A stretch of 64,000 nucleotides of DNA, from contig JAJLRJ010000003.1 in assembly GCA_024195265.1 (NCBI GenBank), forward strand, positions 28,112,853 through 28,176,852. The letters are read 5' to 3'. How positions within the stretch are numbered: the first letter of the stretch is position 1; each line of letters begins with the position of its first letter. The DNA comes from Dendrophyllia cribrosa. Its lineage: Eukaryota > Cnidaria > Anthozoa > Scleractinia > Dendrophylliidae. The notes beneath the pieces are model-generated. The model ran no database searches and was not told the DNA's origin. It was given only the letters and a program-made list of their open reading frames with translations. This document shows positions 50,530 through 63,300 of this stretch, one piece after another. The position numbers and the translations under genes are program-made.

Positions 50530-50596
50530 GGAGGGGCATGTGCATGGTTTTTAATAAAGCCCAAATATTAACCCCATCATCGTGTGGTGATTTTAA
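50530..50596 (+). repeat. Ngaro B2 repeat (3' terminus)
   Basis: Second 67-bp copy of B1. It marks the end of the retrotransposon, and AATAAA occurs within it (TTTTTAATAAAGCCC), a possible polyadenylation signal. Confidence 0.85.
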
Positions 50597-51987
50597 TATT
50601 CCATTAGTTGTCGATCATCCACATTCTGGAATCATAAATCGTGAATCGATCTCGTGTTCTGGATAATGAAAGGAAATTGTAAAACTAACAAGACGAGACA
50701 ATGCAGCATATCAAAATATTTTTATTTACGTTCTTTGCGACAAACAAGATTCTCTTACATTCGTAATGTTCATTCGTTATAAGATTCTCTTGCACCAAAC
50801 ATGATCATACCTCAGCATTAATGTCGTATTTGTATTCAGCTAATATGATCAATGAAAACCATTAATCCTTCATCATTTTGCAATATAACATTTTTTTTGC
50901 TATGGCATTACAGAATAAAACAACTAGAGAACTACAACAAAGAACAGGAGCAGGTCGACTACACAGCATGATTATGAAAACAAAAGCTGTATAATTATCC
51001 TTCATAACTTTTCGAACAAGCTAGTACAATGCCATAAATAAGGTTTCAAACGCTCCCCAACTGTAGTCCGATAAAAAGTCCAGGACTGCAAAAAAACAAC
51101 ACGTACATCATTAGAATACGTTTTGTATATTTCTTATAAACAATGCCAAGAACTGGATAAATCCTGCGCTAACGGGGCGGGGGCAGGGATATATGTCACA
51201 TCTTTTGTGGTATGCAGTGATCAAAGTCACATATGGTACAAGACCGTCGCTCCTAACGGACGGTTTGGGTGTCATTGGGCTAAACAAAATTTAAACACAT
51301 TGAGAGGCTGTTCGAACAGCTAAAAACCCAATTGTTTTGTTAGACAAAACTACCCTTTATCAGGCGCTGGCAAGTGGTTCGACCAAGATTCGAAACCCGC
51401 AACCTTTCGTATTACAGTCTGTTGCTTTTTTACTGAGCTAACTGGAGGAGGTGGATCATCCCTCGACCATGGATCGATCCTGCATAATATGTTAAGTAAT
51501 GCTCCACATAAGAACTATGGTAAACTTCATTGTTCTGCGGTATTCGCTCTTTCCCACATAGAATATCTTTAGTTTTAAGAATAGAGGAGGAGCTGATGGT
51601 TCATAATTATATCATGGCATTATAAAACTAAAGAAAATCCATTTGCGTTAAATAAATTTTAGGAAATGTTTGTGCTTAACCAATCAGAATATAGCAGAAG
51701 ACAATAGCTAATAATTTTGCTTCTTTGATGAAGTTCACAAAAAGCACCTTGACTTTTGAGCAGTTTTTGAGTCTAGGCCAATGAGATCTCTAGTTGTAAC
51801 AATGAAAAAAGTTGACATTCCATCGTGCATTGCCGTTCAGCGCTAGCCTTATGCGGATCATTACTTAATAACATTTTAGTCCACCCAGACCATGCACCTT
51901 TTATTACTCTCCCTCCACCTACCCTAGCAAGATTGGCATATAGATAGAAAATGGAGAAGTGCTACATGTAAAACGTATAACTTTTAC
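50597..51987. other. Region without recognised gene
   Basis: AT-rich flank of the Ngaro element. Apart from a tRNA-like sequence on the minus strand near 51,378-51,451 I see no exon or clear repeat. Confidence 0.5.
51378..51451 (-). tRNA. Degenerate tRNA-like sequence
   Basis: On the minus strand an A-box-like TTAGCTCAGT and a B-box-like GCGGGTTTCGAATC are at tRNA distance, with a loose clover-leaf. The D-arm is damaged by an A run, so it is probably a pseudogene or SINE head. Confidence 0.35.
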
Positions 51988-52347
51988 CTTACTTCCGGTT
52001 ACCGCAATAACGCAAACTACAAGCAGGTGGTTTGGACAACTCATATACATAGAAAGCACCACAGCTACGAACGCGTATGATAGAAGACCAACGACAGTTG
52101 TTACTAGACCAATGAAAACACACTTTGCGCTGCACAACCCCTTGAGCTACTGTAGGATGTCCTCCGGTCAGATAACCTGGCGCATGCGTACCACAGTGAT
52201 GCGTTGCCACAACTCTATCAGCCATCTTATTGCCAGCAGATCCTGTGAACCTATACCAGGCTTTTGTCAGAGAACTGTCGCATTTCACAACTCCTTTGTA
52301 ACCTTGTGCACGGTCAGCCTCATTGAGAGTCCTGTAGCTTTTACATT
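51988..52347 (-). CDS. D8C exon R1
   Basis: This 360-nt exon is open with eight cysteines. Variants are NKMADRVV, WSSNNCRW and CGNRK at the end. The donor is TAAG|GTAAAAG. It is the last exon of the right array before the Ngaro flank. Confidence 0.83.
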
Positions 52348-52935
52348 CTGGAAAAAGAACAATGAGTTATAAGGTCAGTTTCATTTTTTTTAAACCACTC
52401 ATCAAAAACTCATTAAAGTAACAATGACTATATTAAGATTTATGAGTTCACTGATGAGACCGTTATTATTTACTATAATTAACATATTTTGTTCTGTTGT
52501 AGTTTACGAATCAATTTAAAAAGAACGTAATAAAATGGTCCAGATATACTAAAGATTTACTTTTTTTTTTCATGTACTGAAAAGGAGTGGTTAAGTGTTC
52601 ATTATACGTTTTTAGAAATGGCTTCTTGGCTACAAAAAGATAGCACAAGTAGCGAAGCCTTAATTTATTATCGTGCACAAATAAAGGTCGTTAAGGTCGT
52701 TATCTAATCAATGAATCAAATCAGATAAGACAAAATGTGGTCAGTTTTTAGGAAACGAAAAAGCGTTCGATAATAGAAAATACAATAAAATGGTTTAAAG
52801 TTCACACACGCTTTATTGAAAGACGAAAGGTTAAGAGGAAAACATGGACATGATAATAGTATCCCTTGGCTTTGTTGCGTTATATACTTCAGGCGGTAAC
52901 AGATAGAGTGCGTTCAAAGTAACAAATAAAAGTAC

Positions 52936-53295
52936 CTTGCAAACCGGTACCGCAGTACCGTAGACTACAAGTAGGTGGTTTGGACAACTCATAGACATAG
53001 AAAGCACCACAGCTACGAACGCGTATGACAGAAGACCAACGACAGTTGTTATTGGACCAATGAAAACACACTTTGCGTTGCACAACCCCTTGAGCCACTG
53101 TAGGATGTCCACCGGTCAGATAACCTGGAGCATGCGTACCACAGTGATGCGTTGCCACAACTGTTTCGGCCATCTTATTGCCAGCAGATCCTCTGAACCT
53201 ATACCATGCTTTTGTTAGAGAGCTGTCGCATTTCACAATTCCTTTGTAACCTTGTGCACGGTCAGCCTCAGTGAGAGTCCTGTAGCTTTGACATT
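52936..53295 (-). CDS. D8C exon R2
   Basis: This 360-nt exon is open with eight cysteines. Variants are WYRFRGSAGNKMAET and CGTGLQ. The acceptor is TATTCCCTAG. Confidence 0.83.
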
Positions 53296-53730
53296 CTAGG
53301 GAATAAAGCACAATGCAAGTTAGCCAGTAAATTTAGATTCTTGTTGCAACTACTTAGCAAGGATCTTCAGTAAAAGAATCATGTAAATTTATTGGACCAT
53401 TTATGTGAACGTTAATATTCACTATAGTCGATACCGTTTGTTGTGTTGTAGTTGTTTATTTAATAATTTTAAATTCCAGTTTTTCGGTTACGACATTTCT
53501 CATGGAACTTTAAGAAAGCCTTAACGGGATTATACAATTTGTTTTTATGTACATGAACTGAATAGTAATGGTTCAGTGTTAATGATTTGTATTTAACTCA
53601 GGTGAGATAAAACGCGGCGAGTTTAAAGGACAACAGAAACCACAAGAACAACAAAAGAAATCAAGTGAAAATTAGTTTAAAGGAGCAAACAAAATACATT
53701 GACTGACGAATGAGATCGTTTATAGCTTAC

Positions 53731-53745
53731 CGAATGGGTTTGGAG
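53731..53745 (-). CDS. 15-nt linker microexon m5
   Basis: CTCCAAACCCATTCG has canonical acceptor and GTAAGC donor. It encodes Ala-Pro-Asn-Pro-Phe, a variant linker. Confidence 0.65.
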
Positions 53746-53899
53746 CTGAAAAACAAGAAATAAAATTTAAATTGATAAAATGATCCTTTGGTTGAGAAAC
53801 GAAAGGTACAGAAAAACATGGACAAAAAAATAATAACACTCCTTGTTTGTTGCGTTGTATACATAAGATGGTAACATATAGAGTGTGCTGAAACCCTAC

Positions 53900-54259
53900 C
53901 TTGCACACTGTTACCGCAGTAGCGTAGGCTGCAAGCAGGCGGTTTGGACAACTCATAGACATAGAAAACACCACAGTTACGAACGCGTATGACAGAAAAC
54001 CAACGACAGTTGTTATTGGACCAATGAAAACACACTTTGCGTTGCACAACCCCTTGAGCCACTGTAGGATGTCCTCCGGTCAGATAACCTGGAGCATGTG
54101 TACCACAGTGATGCGTTGCCACAACTGTATCAGCCATCTTATTGCCAGCAGATCCTGTGAACCTATACCAGGCTTTTGTCAGAGAACTGTCGCATTTCAC
54201 AACTCCTTTGTAACCTTGTGCACGGTCAGCCTCACTAAGAGTTTTGTAGCTTTGACAAC
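53900..54259 (-). CDS. D8C exon R3
   Basis: This 360-nt exon is open with eight cysteines. It has RWFSVIRVRNCGVF and ends CGNSVQ. It is the counterpart of exon L2. Confidence 0.85.
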
Positions 54260-54701
54260 CTGGAAAAAGCACAATGGAAGTTAGCTAGAAAATTAACGTT
54301 GTTATATGAAGCACTTACTGAGAAAGGATCATGGAAAAAACAATTAACATTACTTGTTCAATTACGTAAACGTTACTTTTTCACTGTGGTCGATATCATT
54401 TGGCTTCATTTGTTCTGTTGTAGTTGTTTATTTAAATACTTCAAAGTTAAGTTTTTTGGTTACGACATTTCTTATGGAACTTTAAAAAGCCTTAACGAGA
54501 TTATTGAATTTGTTTCCATGTTCATGTACTGAATAGTAATCATAGGGTTCAGTGTTACTGATTTGTATTTAACTGAGGTGAGATAAAATGCGGTCAGTTT
54601 AAAGGACAACAGAAACCACAAGAACAAGAAATCATGTAAAAAGTGGTTAAAAGTGGCAAACAACATATATTGACCGAGGTATGAGCTCGTTTTCAGCTTA
54701 C

Positions 54702-54716
54702 CAGATGGACTTGGTG
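54702..54716 (-). CDS. 15-nt linker microexon m6
   Basis: Identical to the microexon at 1,680, with the same splice sites. Confidence 0.7.
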
Positions 54717-55001
54717 CTGAAAAACAAGAAATAAAATATTCATTAACGCGATGTTCGCTTGGTGGAATCAAAGGCTTCTGTGACCTAACGCGCAACGCAA
54801 TATTGTGGTAAGCTTATGTTCATACTGCCACGGTTTGTTAGACTTTTTTAAAGTAAAGGTAAGGACTTTTAAAAAAATAAATAAAAACAATACATATCTT
54901 TTATAATGTATAGTTCTGGAAGGAAGAAAAGTTCTTGAACAATTCTAAAAAATTCTGTATGGAGTGCGTATAAAGGTCTCTAAAAATTCAAAAAACCCTA
55001 C

Positions 55002-55361
55002 CTTGCTTATTGTTACCGCAGTAGCGTAGGCTGCAAGCAGGTGGTTTGGACAACTCATAGACATAGAAAGCACCACAGCTACGAACGCGTATGACAGAAG
55101 ACCAACGACAGTTGTTATTGGACCAATGAAAACACACTTTGCGTTGCACAACCCCTTGAGCCACTGTAGGATGTCCTCCGGTCAAATAACCTGGCGCATG
55201 CGTACCACAGTGATGCGTTGCCACTACCGTATCAGCCATCTTATTGCCAGCAGATCCTGTGAACCTATACCAGGCTTTTGCCAGAGAACTGTCGCATTTC
55301 ACAATTCCTTTGTAACCTTGTGCACGGTCAGCCTCACTGAGAGTTCTATAGCTTTGACATC
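55002..55361 (-). CDS. D8C exon R4
   Basis: This 360-nt exon is open and close to the array consensus. It is the counterpart of exon L3. Confidence 0.85.
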
Positions 55362-55873
55362 CTGGTTAAAGTATAATGCAAATTTGCCAGACAATTAACG
55401 TTTCGTTATTAAAAAGACTTAGCAAGGATGATCAATAAGACAATCAAGTATCTTCGTTCGTTCAATTATGTGAACGTTACTATTTATTATAGTCGATATC
55501 GTTTGTTCTGTTGGATTTGTTTATTTATAAATATTTAAATTAACGCTTTTTGGTTACGACATTGTTTATGTGTTGATGTACTGAATAGTAATGGTTCAGT
55601 GTTAATGATTTGTTTTAAACTAAAGTGAGATAAAATGCGATCAGTTTGACGGACAACAGAAACCACAAGAACGACAAAGGAAAAGTGAAAATTAGTTAAA
55701 ATTTAGAGAGCGTTTTTATTTGACGTCACGGCGGCCATATTGGTGTACCAAACCAGTTCTTCGGGAACTGAACTATATTTTAATAGAAACACTCTTTGTT
55801 TCAGTGAACCAATATGGCCGCTGGACACGTGAGTAACTATATTGACTGAGGTATGAGCTCGTTTGTAGCTTAC

Positions 55874-55888
55874 CAGATGGACTTGGGG
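55874..55888 (-). CDS. 15-nt linker microexon m7
   Basis: Identical to the microexon at 2,852. Confidence 0.7.
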
Positions 55889-56096
55889 CTGAAAAACAAG
55901 AAATAAAATATTCGTCAACGCAATGATTCTATCGTGGAAAAACGAAAGATAATAAAAACATCAACTCAAAAAAATAATAACACCGCTTGGTTTTGTTGCG
56001 TGGTATACATAAGGTGGAAAATTATATTCTTCGTTTGTAACCACGTGACAAGGCGGCCATGTTGGTGGTCAATGCAATACAATTTTTGTCGCAGAA

Positions 56097-56260
56097 TAGA
56101 CCAATTTCGATATATTAAAATTCATACTTGGTTCCGAGGCTTGGGGGAATAAAACAAAAGAAATCGCATCGAGGTTCAGGGATGAATAAGTAATTTCTTT
56201 TGTTTTTTTTCCCTAAGCCTCGGAGTCAAGTATGAATTTTAATATAACGAAATTGGTCTA
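56097..56260. repeat. Fold-back MITE (paralogous copy)
   Basis: Counterpart of the fold-back at 3,075-3,238, with small differences including a T run in one arm. Confidence 0.65.
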
Positions 56261-56518
56261 TAGGTGGCTTTCACGTTACGTCACGGCGGCCATGTTGGTG
56301 CACACCTACAAAAGAATTTTAATGAACCTCTTTTGTTATGTGCACCAACATGGCCGCCATGACCTTTGTCATTTGAGTCCCACAGCAATGAAGGTCACGT
56401 GAGTGAAAACCATCTATTGTCGGAGAGAAACGCTTTTGATCTTGACCACCAACATGGCAGCCGTGACGTCACGTGCAAACCAGCAATAACATGCGTTTAA
56501 TGTTGCAAATAAGCCTAC

Positions 56519-56878
56519 CTTGCTTATTGTTACCGCAGTACCGTAGGCTGCAAGCAGGTGGTTTGGACAACTCATAGACATAGAAAGCACCACAGCTACG
56601 AACGCGTATGACAGAAGACCAACGACAGTTGTTATTGGACCAATGAAAACACACTTTGCGTTGCACAACTCCTTGAGCCACTGTAGGATGTCCTCCGGTC
56701 AAATAACCTGGAGCATGCGTACCACAGTGATGTGTTGCTACAAGTGTATCAGCCATCTTATTGCCAGCAGATCCTGTGAACCTATACCAGGCTTTTGTCA
56801 GAGAACTGTCGCATTTTACAATTCCTTTGTAACCTTGTGCACGGTCAGGCTCACTGAGAGTTCTGTAGTTTTGACATC
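56519..56878 (-). CDS. D8C exon R5
   Basis: This 360-nt exon is open with eight cysteines and has SEPDRAQ like its counterpart L4. Confidence 0.85.
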
Positions 56879-57861
56879 CTGGGAAAAGCACAATGAAAGT
56901 TAGCCAGAAAATTAATGTTTCGTTATTAAAATCACTAAGCTTTAGTATCATCAGCGAAACAATAAAGTAACTTCATTCTTTCAATTATATGAACATTAAT
57001 ATTAACTCTGGTCGATATCGTTTGTTCTGTTATAGTTGTTGATTTATAAGTATTTAAAATTTAAGTTTTTTGGTGATAACATTTTCTCATGGAACTTAAA
57101 GAAAGCCTTAACTGGATTATACAATTTGTTTCTATGTTCAAGTACTGAATAGTAATGGTTCAGTTATCTGAAATAAACGTCAATTACTCACATTTCTGTC
57201 GTCCTGTGTCTTTTCTGCTCATTTCTACCCATATAGTTTATGAACAATGCTTGCAGAACGCTGCGTTCGATTCATAAAATAGCGCTTGCATTCCTAAGTC
57301 TTGGTAACCAAGACGGTGTTTTTTTTTTCGAAGCCCAGGCGCGGGCGCCAAGCGCACGGTGTTACATTTTAATAACTGGGTGGGAAAATGTTCGGCCGTT
57401 GCTAGGAGATATGGGCTATTGTTTTGGAAAATCGTCTTCAGCTGGTAAGAGCAAAAAGTCATGTCCAGTCCCCTGGTAGTAATGCTAGTTATAAAACAAA
57501 AAGACAACTCTCCCCACTGGGATGATTGTGACGAAAATGTCACCGAAAGATCTTTCCTACTTTTAAAGCCAGGACAGAATTAAAAATCCGCCGGGCTTCT
57601 TCTGCATCTAGGCCTGTTGTCTCGTTTTCTTTGTCGCTTTTCGGATCTTTGATCCACGCTGATAGACTCAAAATCGTTAGTCCACTGTTCAACAGTTAAT
57701 AAGCTTGAGAACGGACTTTGCAGTTTTGACTAGAGTAACAATACAACAAATTAGAGCAAATTATCCAACTGCTCCACAGAGTAATGGTATTTTCTATTTT
57801 TTCATATGTATTCACTATCATCGGGTATATTACGAATTAACAATTGACCATCTGTCCATCT

Positions 57862-57927
57862 GGATTGATAGCTCAGTGGATAGAGCATTGCAACGGCAAG
57901 GTCATGGGTTCGAATCCCGTTCAAGCC
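57862..57927 (+). tRNA. tRNA-like sequence (paralogous copy)
   Basis: Base-identical to 4,832-4,897, with the same short anticodon arm. Confidence 0.5.
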
Positions 57928-58766
57928 TGAATTTTTTCAGGTCGGTTTTTGAATGGCTTAAGAATGAGAGTGAGCACACTGCGAGGATCACAAATTTCAC
58001 TCTTGAGTCGAAGACTCGAACCCTGAGTCTCTTGTCGTCCGTTGAGACGAAAGAGTTAACCTTAAATTACCTATCAAAATGAAATTTCCGACCCGTTTCG
58101 TATGCTAAAAAATTGAAGTCCATGTCCAGTGATTTATAATTTACCAATTAAAGTTATGATAAAGCGCGTAATCTATTTTTTTCTTACCTTAAAGTTGGCC
58201 TATTTGAGCCAAAAATATGGCGGACAACTAGCGCGCGGCCAAAATATGCAAATTAGGACTTGTGACGTCAGCAGTTGTGCAGACACTCATGGTGAAAATT
58301 CATCGTCGGAGGACATTTCCAACTGAGCAACTGACTGCTAAAAATATAGCTAAAAGTGTTTTTTTTTTTCTGAGAAATGCTGAAGCGTCTGAAAGCGACA
58401 CCGCATTTTTGGACAACTGATGACGTAACCATGTTATTTGCTTCTACTTCTGTTTTTCTGCAGTAAGTCAGTTTCCCTTTCTTTTGTTTCACTTCAAGTA
58501 TTATAATTAGAATACTGATTTAGGTCTGGAAACTCAAATTCGGCCATACTGAACGGTTTGTTGCAGTGATGCTTCTTTTTATACTAGTTCCAGGTCCCAG
58601 GAGAAAAATAAACTTTTCGTTGCTTGATCATAACTTAAATTGGAAAATTATGAATAAGTGGAACATGGAAATCAATTTTTTAGTATAAGAAACGGGTCGA
58701 AAATTTCCATAAGCACTTGACCATTGATGAGTCGCAAACATAATTAATTTTTAATACTATTCTTAA

Positions 58767-59149
58767 ACACGGACCCGCGCTATAAAAGGGATAGCTCCGC
58801 CCCCTCTTTGTCACACCATCACTGCTTCAACGGTTAATCAAAGATGGCTGACACTGCGAGCAACACGGAGGAAGACCGTTGCCCCAAAAAATAGGTCTAA
58901 TTCTAACTTCACCAGTTCAATCTTGTATAGGATTTATCTTTCAAGAAAATAAAACTTAAAACATTATTTGAATTGATACGCATTTTAGCATGAATATAAT
59001 ATTTTAGCTTGCCAAATTTGAATTTCGCGCCGGTAACGGTTCTCCATTGGCGAGAGGATGCACGTGATGTTGACAGTTCGGTGGGTGTCAAGTGTGAAAT
59101 GACTGCCGGCTTGGCCAGGCCAAGGTTCCTTTTATAGCGCGGGTCCATG
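58767..59149. mobile_element. TTAA-flanked MITE with TATA-like termini (paralogous copy)
   Basis: TTAA borders at 58,763-58,766 and 59,150-59,153; otherwise as at 6,392. The right terminus has one substitution (GGTCCATGT). Confidence 0.65.
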
Positions 59150-59208
59150 TTTAAGGTGGTTGATTGTATAGAGTGCGTTAAGGTCTCTAAAGTTACAAAT
59201 AAGCCTAC

Positions 59209-59568
59209 CTTGCTTATTGTTACCGCAGTAGCGTAGACTGCAAGCAGGTGGTTTCGACAACTCGTAGACAAAGAATGCACCACAGCTACGAACGCGTATG
59301 ATAGAAGACCAACGACAGTTGTTATTGGACCAATGAAAACACACTTTGCGTTGCACAATCCCTTGAGCCACTGTAGGATGTCCTCCTGTCAGATAACCTG
59401 GCGCATGCGTACCACAGTGATGCGTTGTCACAACTGTATCAGCCATCTTATTGCCAGCAGATCCTGCGAACCTATACCAGGCCTTTGTTAGAGAGCTGTC
59501 GCATTTCACAATTCCTTTGTAATCTTGTGCACGGTCAGCCTCACTGAGAGTTCTGTAGCTTTGACATC
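59209..59568 (-). CDS. D8C exon R6
   Basis: This 360-nt exon is open with eight cysteines. Variants are WYRFAGSAG and TVVTTHHC. It is the counterpart of L5. Confidence 0.85.
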
Positions 59569-60012
59569 CTGGTTAAAGTACAATGCAAATTGGCTTGAAA
59601 ATTTACGTTTCGTTATTAAAATCATTGAGCAAGGATGATCAGTAAAACAATCAAGTAACTTCATTCGTTTAATAATGTTAATGTTACTCTTGACTACTTA
59701 TTTTGATATCGTTTTTTCTTTTGTAGTTGTTTATTTAAAAATTTGAAATTTAAGTTTTGGTTACGGCGACATTTCTTAAATTAAGGAACTCTAAGAAAGT
59801 CTTAACGAGATGATACAATTTTTTTCTTTGTGAACGTACTCAATAGAACCGGTTAAGTGTGGATGATATGAATTTTACTCAAGTGAGCTAAAAAAAAAGT
59901 CAGTTGAAAGGATGAAAGAAATAACAAGAAGGAAAAATGAAATCAAGGCATAATAAGTTAAAATGAGCAAGCAATATATATTGACTAATGTATGAGTTTG
60001 TTTATAGCTTAC

Positions 60013-60027
60013 CAGATGGGCTTGGAG
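60013..60027 (-). CDS. 15-nt linker microexon m8
   Basis: CTCCAAGCCCATCTG has canonical splice sites and encodes Ala-Pro-Ser-Pro-Ser. Confidence 0.7.
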
Positions 60028-60181
60028 CTGAAAAACAAGAAATGAATATTCATTAACGCAATTATCCTTTTGGGGAAAACGAAAGGTTGAGTTAGACATC
60101 AACTAAAAAAATGATAACATCTGTTGGTTTTCTTGAGTTGTATGCATAAGTTGGTAAATTATATAGAGTGAATAAGCCTAC

Positions 60182-60541
60182 CTTGCTTATTGTTACCGCA
60201 GTAGCGTAGGCTGCAAGCAGGTGGTTTGGACAACTGATAGACATAGAAAGCACCACAGCTACGAACGCGTATGACAGAAGACCAACGACAGTTGTTATTG
60301 GACCAATGAAAACACACTTTGCGTTGCACAACCCCTTGAGCCACTGTAGGATGTCCTCCGGTCAGATAACCTGGAGCATGCGTACCACAGTGATGCGTTG
60401 CCACAACTGTATCAGCTATCTTATTGCCAGAAGATCCTGTGAACCTATACCAGGCTTTTGCCAGAGAACTGTCGCATTTCACAATTCCTTTGTAACCTTG
60501 TGCACGGTCAGCCTCAGTGAGAGTCCTGTAGCTTTGACATT
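60182..60541 (-). CDS. D8C exon R7
   Basis: This 360-nt exon is open with eight cysteines. Variants are TGSSGNKIADT and FYVYQLSKPPAC. The left array has no exon at the equivalent place, so one unit was gained here or lost there. Confidence 0.85.
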
Positions 60542-60976
60542 CTGGGAAAAGCAGAATAGAAGTTAGCCAGAAAATTAACGTTTCGTTGTTAAAACCACTT
60601 AGCAAGGATTATGAGTAAAACAATCAAGTAACTTCATTTGTTTCATTACATAAACGTTAGTATTCACTATAGTCGATATCGTTTGTTCTGTTGTAGTTGT
60701 TTATTCAAATTTAAGTTTTTTGGTTACAACATAACTCCAGTGGAACTTTAAGAAAGTCTTAACAAGATTATACAATTTGTTTGTATGTTCATGTACTGAT
60801 CATGAATAGTAATGGTTCAGTGTTAATGATTTGTATTTAACTCAAGTGAGATAAAATGCGGTTAGTTTAAAGGACAAGTACAGAAACAACAAGGCTAACT
60901 AAGGAAATACATTGAAAATTAGATAACAGCAAATAATGTACTGATTGACTGAGGTATGAGCTCGTTTATAGCTTAC

Positions 60977-60991
60977 CAGATGGGTTTGGAG
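60977..60991 (-). CDS. 15-nt linker microexon m9
   Basis: Counterpart of the microexon at 7,645, with canonical splice sites. Confidence 0.7.
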
Positions 60992-61562
60992 CTGAAAAAC
61001 AAGAAATGAAATATTCATCATTAGTAAATTTTTACCTCTCGATAATGATTTTCTAGATTTCTGATTGGTCCCACCGCTACCGATCTGAGTCGTTATTGGT
61101 TAATTTGCCCAAATATGGAAAAATGATGACGAATTGCGCGGGGGAAAAAATGGCGAGATTCGGGGAGCTTTCGCCCCTAGAAATTCAACAAATGGTTGAA
61201 AATGCGACGCCGGCCAACACCTTTCCGGTTATTTATGTGTTTGAAAATTTACTAAAACAGTTATTCATCTCGGCCTCGCCGAATATGAGCTGATATATAA
61301 CCACCTCGGCGCGGCGCCTCGTTGGTTACATATCAACTCATATTCGGCTCGAACTTGATGAATAACTGCTAAATACAATGACTCGTTGTTGGAAAAACAA
61401 GAAATAAGATATTTATCAATACATTACGATCCTTTGGTGGGAAAACGAAAGGTAAAGCAAAACATGGACAAAAAAGAAAATAATAACACCCCTTGTTTGT
61501 TGCGTTGTATACATAAGATGGAAACTTATAAAGAGTGCTTTTGAAGTCACAAATAACACTAC

Positions 61563-61922
61563 CTTGTTTATTGTCACCGCAGTAGCGTAGGCTGCAAGCA
61601 GGTGGTTTGGACAACTCGTAGACATAGAAAGCACCACAGTTACGAACGCGTATAACAGAAGACCAACGACAGTTGTTATTGGACCAATGAAAACACACTT
61701 TGCGTTGCACAACCCCTTGAGCCACTGTAGGATGTCCTCCGGTCAGATAACCTGGAGCATGCGTACCACAGTGATGCGTTGCCACAACTGTATAAGCCAT
61801 CTTATTGCCAGCAGATCCTGTGAACCTATACCAGGCTTTTGTCAGAGAACTGTCGCATTTCACTATTCCTTTGTAACCTTGTGCACGGTCAGCCTCACTG
61901 AGAGTTTTGTAGCTTTGACATT
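61563..61922 (-). CDS. D8C exon R8
   Basis: This 360-nt exon is open with eight cysteines. NKMAYTVV replaces NKMADTVV. It begins Glu-Cys like its counterpart L6, but keeps KVCFHW. Confidence 0.85.
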
Positions 61923-62467
61923 CTGGAAAAGCACAGTCAAAGTTAGCGAGGAATGTTACATTTCCTTTGACCACTGATCAAGGTTTGTCAGTAGAAAAAT
62001 TAAACAATGACTATTGGAAGATTTATAAGTTGACTGAAGAGAATGTCATGCATTATTTACTATAACTGACATATTTTGTTCATTTGTAGTTTATGAATTG
62101 AAAAAAGTCTAATAAAGTGTTGAAGATATACTAAAGAAGAATAATGTTTTCTTTGTTCATGTGAATGTATTGATAAGTACACGGTCAAGTGTTCATTATG
62201 CGTTTTAAGAAATGGCTTCTTGGCTACGGTTGATGGCTTCAACACCTTACCACAAGCTGTAGAGACTTAATGTATTGTCGTGTACAAATAAAAGTCATCA
62301 TCCAATCAATCATTCAATCAGCCAGTCAGTCAGTCAGATCAGACAAGACAAAAGGTGGTCAGTTTTAAGGAATTGAAATAGCGCTCGAAAAACAACATAA
62401 TAAAACGGTTTAGAGTTAATTAAAATGAGCAAACGAGCTTAATTGCCAGGTGTGGCCTTGTCAGTAT

Positions 62468-62482
62468 AGCTTAGTAGATGGA
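62468..62482 (-). pseudogene. Decayed linker microexon
   Basis: Microexon-like sequence whose donor position reads CTTAG instead of CTTAC on the plus strand, as at 8,893. Confidence 0.45.
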
Positions 62483-62618
62483 CTTAGTGCTAAAAAAAAA
62501 GACATGAATACCCACGTTTTATTGAAAGACCAAAGGCAGTGTGCAAAACGTGGACTTTGGGTTGTGTTGTATAGTTAAGGTGTTAACACAGTGCGTTGAA
62601 AGTCACAAATAACCCTAC

Positions 62619-62978
62619 CTTGCACACTGTTACCGCAGTAACGCAAACTGCAAGCAGGTGGTTTGAACAACTCATAGACATAGAAAGCACCACAGCTACG
62701 AACGCGAATGACAGAAGACCAACGACAGTTGTTATTGGACCAATGAAAACACACTTTGCGTTGCACAATCCCTTGAGCCACTGTCGGATGACCACCGGTC
62801 AGATAACCTGGGGCATGCGTACCACAGTGATGCGTTGCCACAACTGTATCAGCCATCTTATTGCCAGCAGATCCTGTGAACCTATACCAGGCTTTTGTCA
62901 GAGAACTGTCGCATTTCACAATTCCCTTGTAACCTTGTGCACGGTCAGCCTCACTGAGAGTTTTGTAGCTTTGACATT
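62619..62978 (-). CDS. D8C exon R9 (chimeric)
   Basis: This 360-nt exon is open with eight cysteines. Its 5' part and preceding intron match R8/L6 (Glu-Cys start, SYKTLSE). Its 3' part matches R10/L7 (IVQRKVC, YELFKPPAC, CGNSVQ). It looks like the product of unequal crossing-over inside an exon. Confidence 0.85.
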
Positions 62979-63285
62979 CTGGAAAAGCACAGTCAAAGTT
63001 AGCCAGGAATGTTACATTTCCTTTGACCACTGATCAAGGTCTGTCAGTAGAAAAACAATGACTATTGGAAGATTTATGAGTTGACTGAAGAGAATGTCAT
63101 TATTTACTATAACTGATATATTTTGTTCATTTGTAGTTTATGAATTGAAAAAAGTCTTAATAAAGTGTTGAAGATATACTAAAGAATAATTGAAAAAGCG
63201 CTCGAAAACAACATAATAAAATGGTTTAGAGTTAATTAAAATGAGCAAACAAGCTTAATTGCCAGGTATGGCCTTGTCAGTATAG

Positions 63286-63300
63286 CTTAGTAGATGGACT
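63286..63300 (-). pseudogene. Decayed linker microexon
   Basis: Same donor lesion as the copies near 8,893 and 62,468, so the lesion was copied with the unit. Confidence 0.45.

Larger units (their letters stand above)
25564..50596 (+). mobile_element. Ngaro-type tyrosine-recombinase retrotransposon (interrupted)
   Basis: Split direct repeats in the order A1 (25,564-25,728), coding region, B1 (50,294-50,360), A2 (50,361-50,514), B2 (50,530-50,596) define the element and its class. It encodes gag, reverse transcriptase with RNase H, and a tyrosine recombinase, all on the plus strand. Removing the Polinton and one target copy leaves about 4.2 kb, a normal size for the class. Such elements integrate through a circular DNA intermediate using the recombinase, without target duplication. 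This copy has frame breaks in gag, RNase H and the recombinase, so it is dead. Confidence 0.85.
56879..59208. other. Long intron, counterpart of 3,855-6,829
   Basis: It is collinear with the left-array intron but lacks the 654-bp MITE. It holds the tRNA-like sequence (57,862), the fold-back (58,079-58,710) and the TATA-bearing MITE (58,767-59,149). No exon is seen. Confidence 0.6.
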
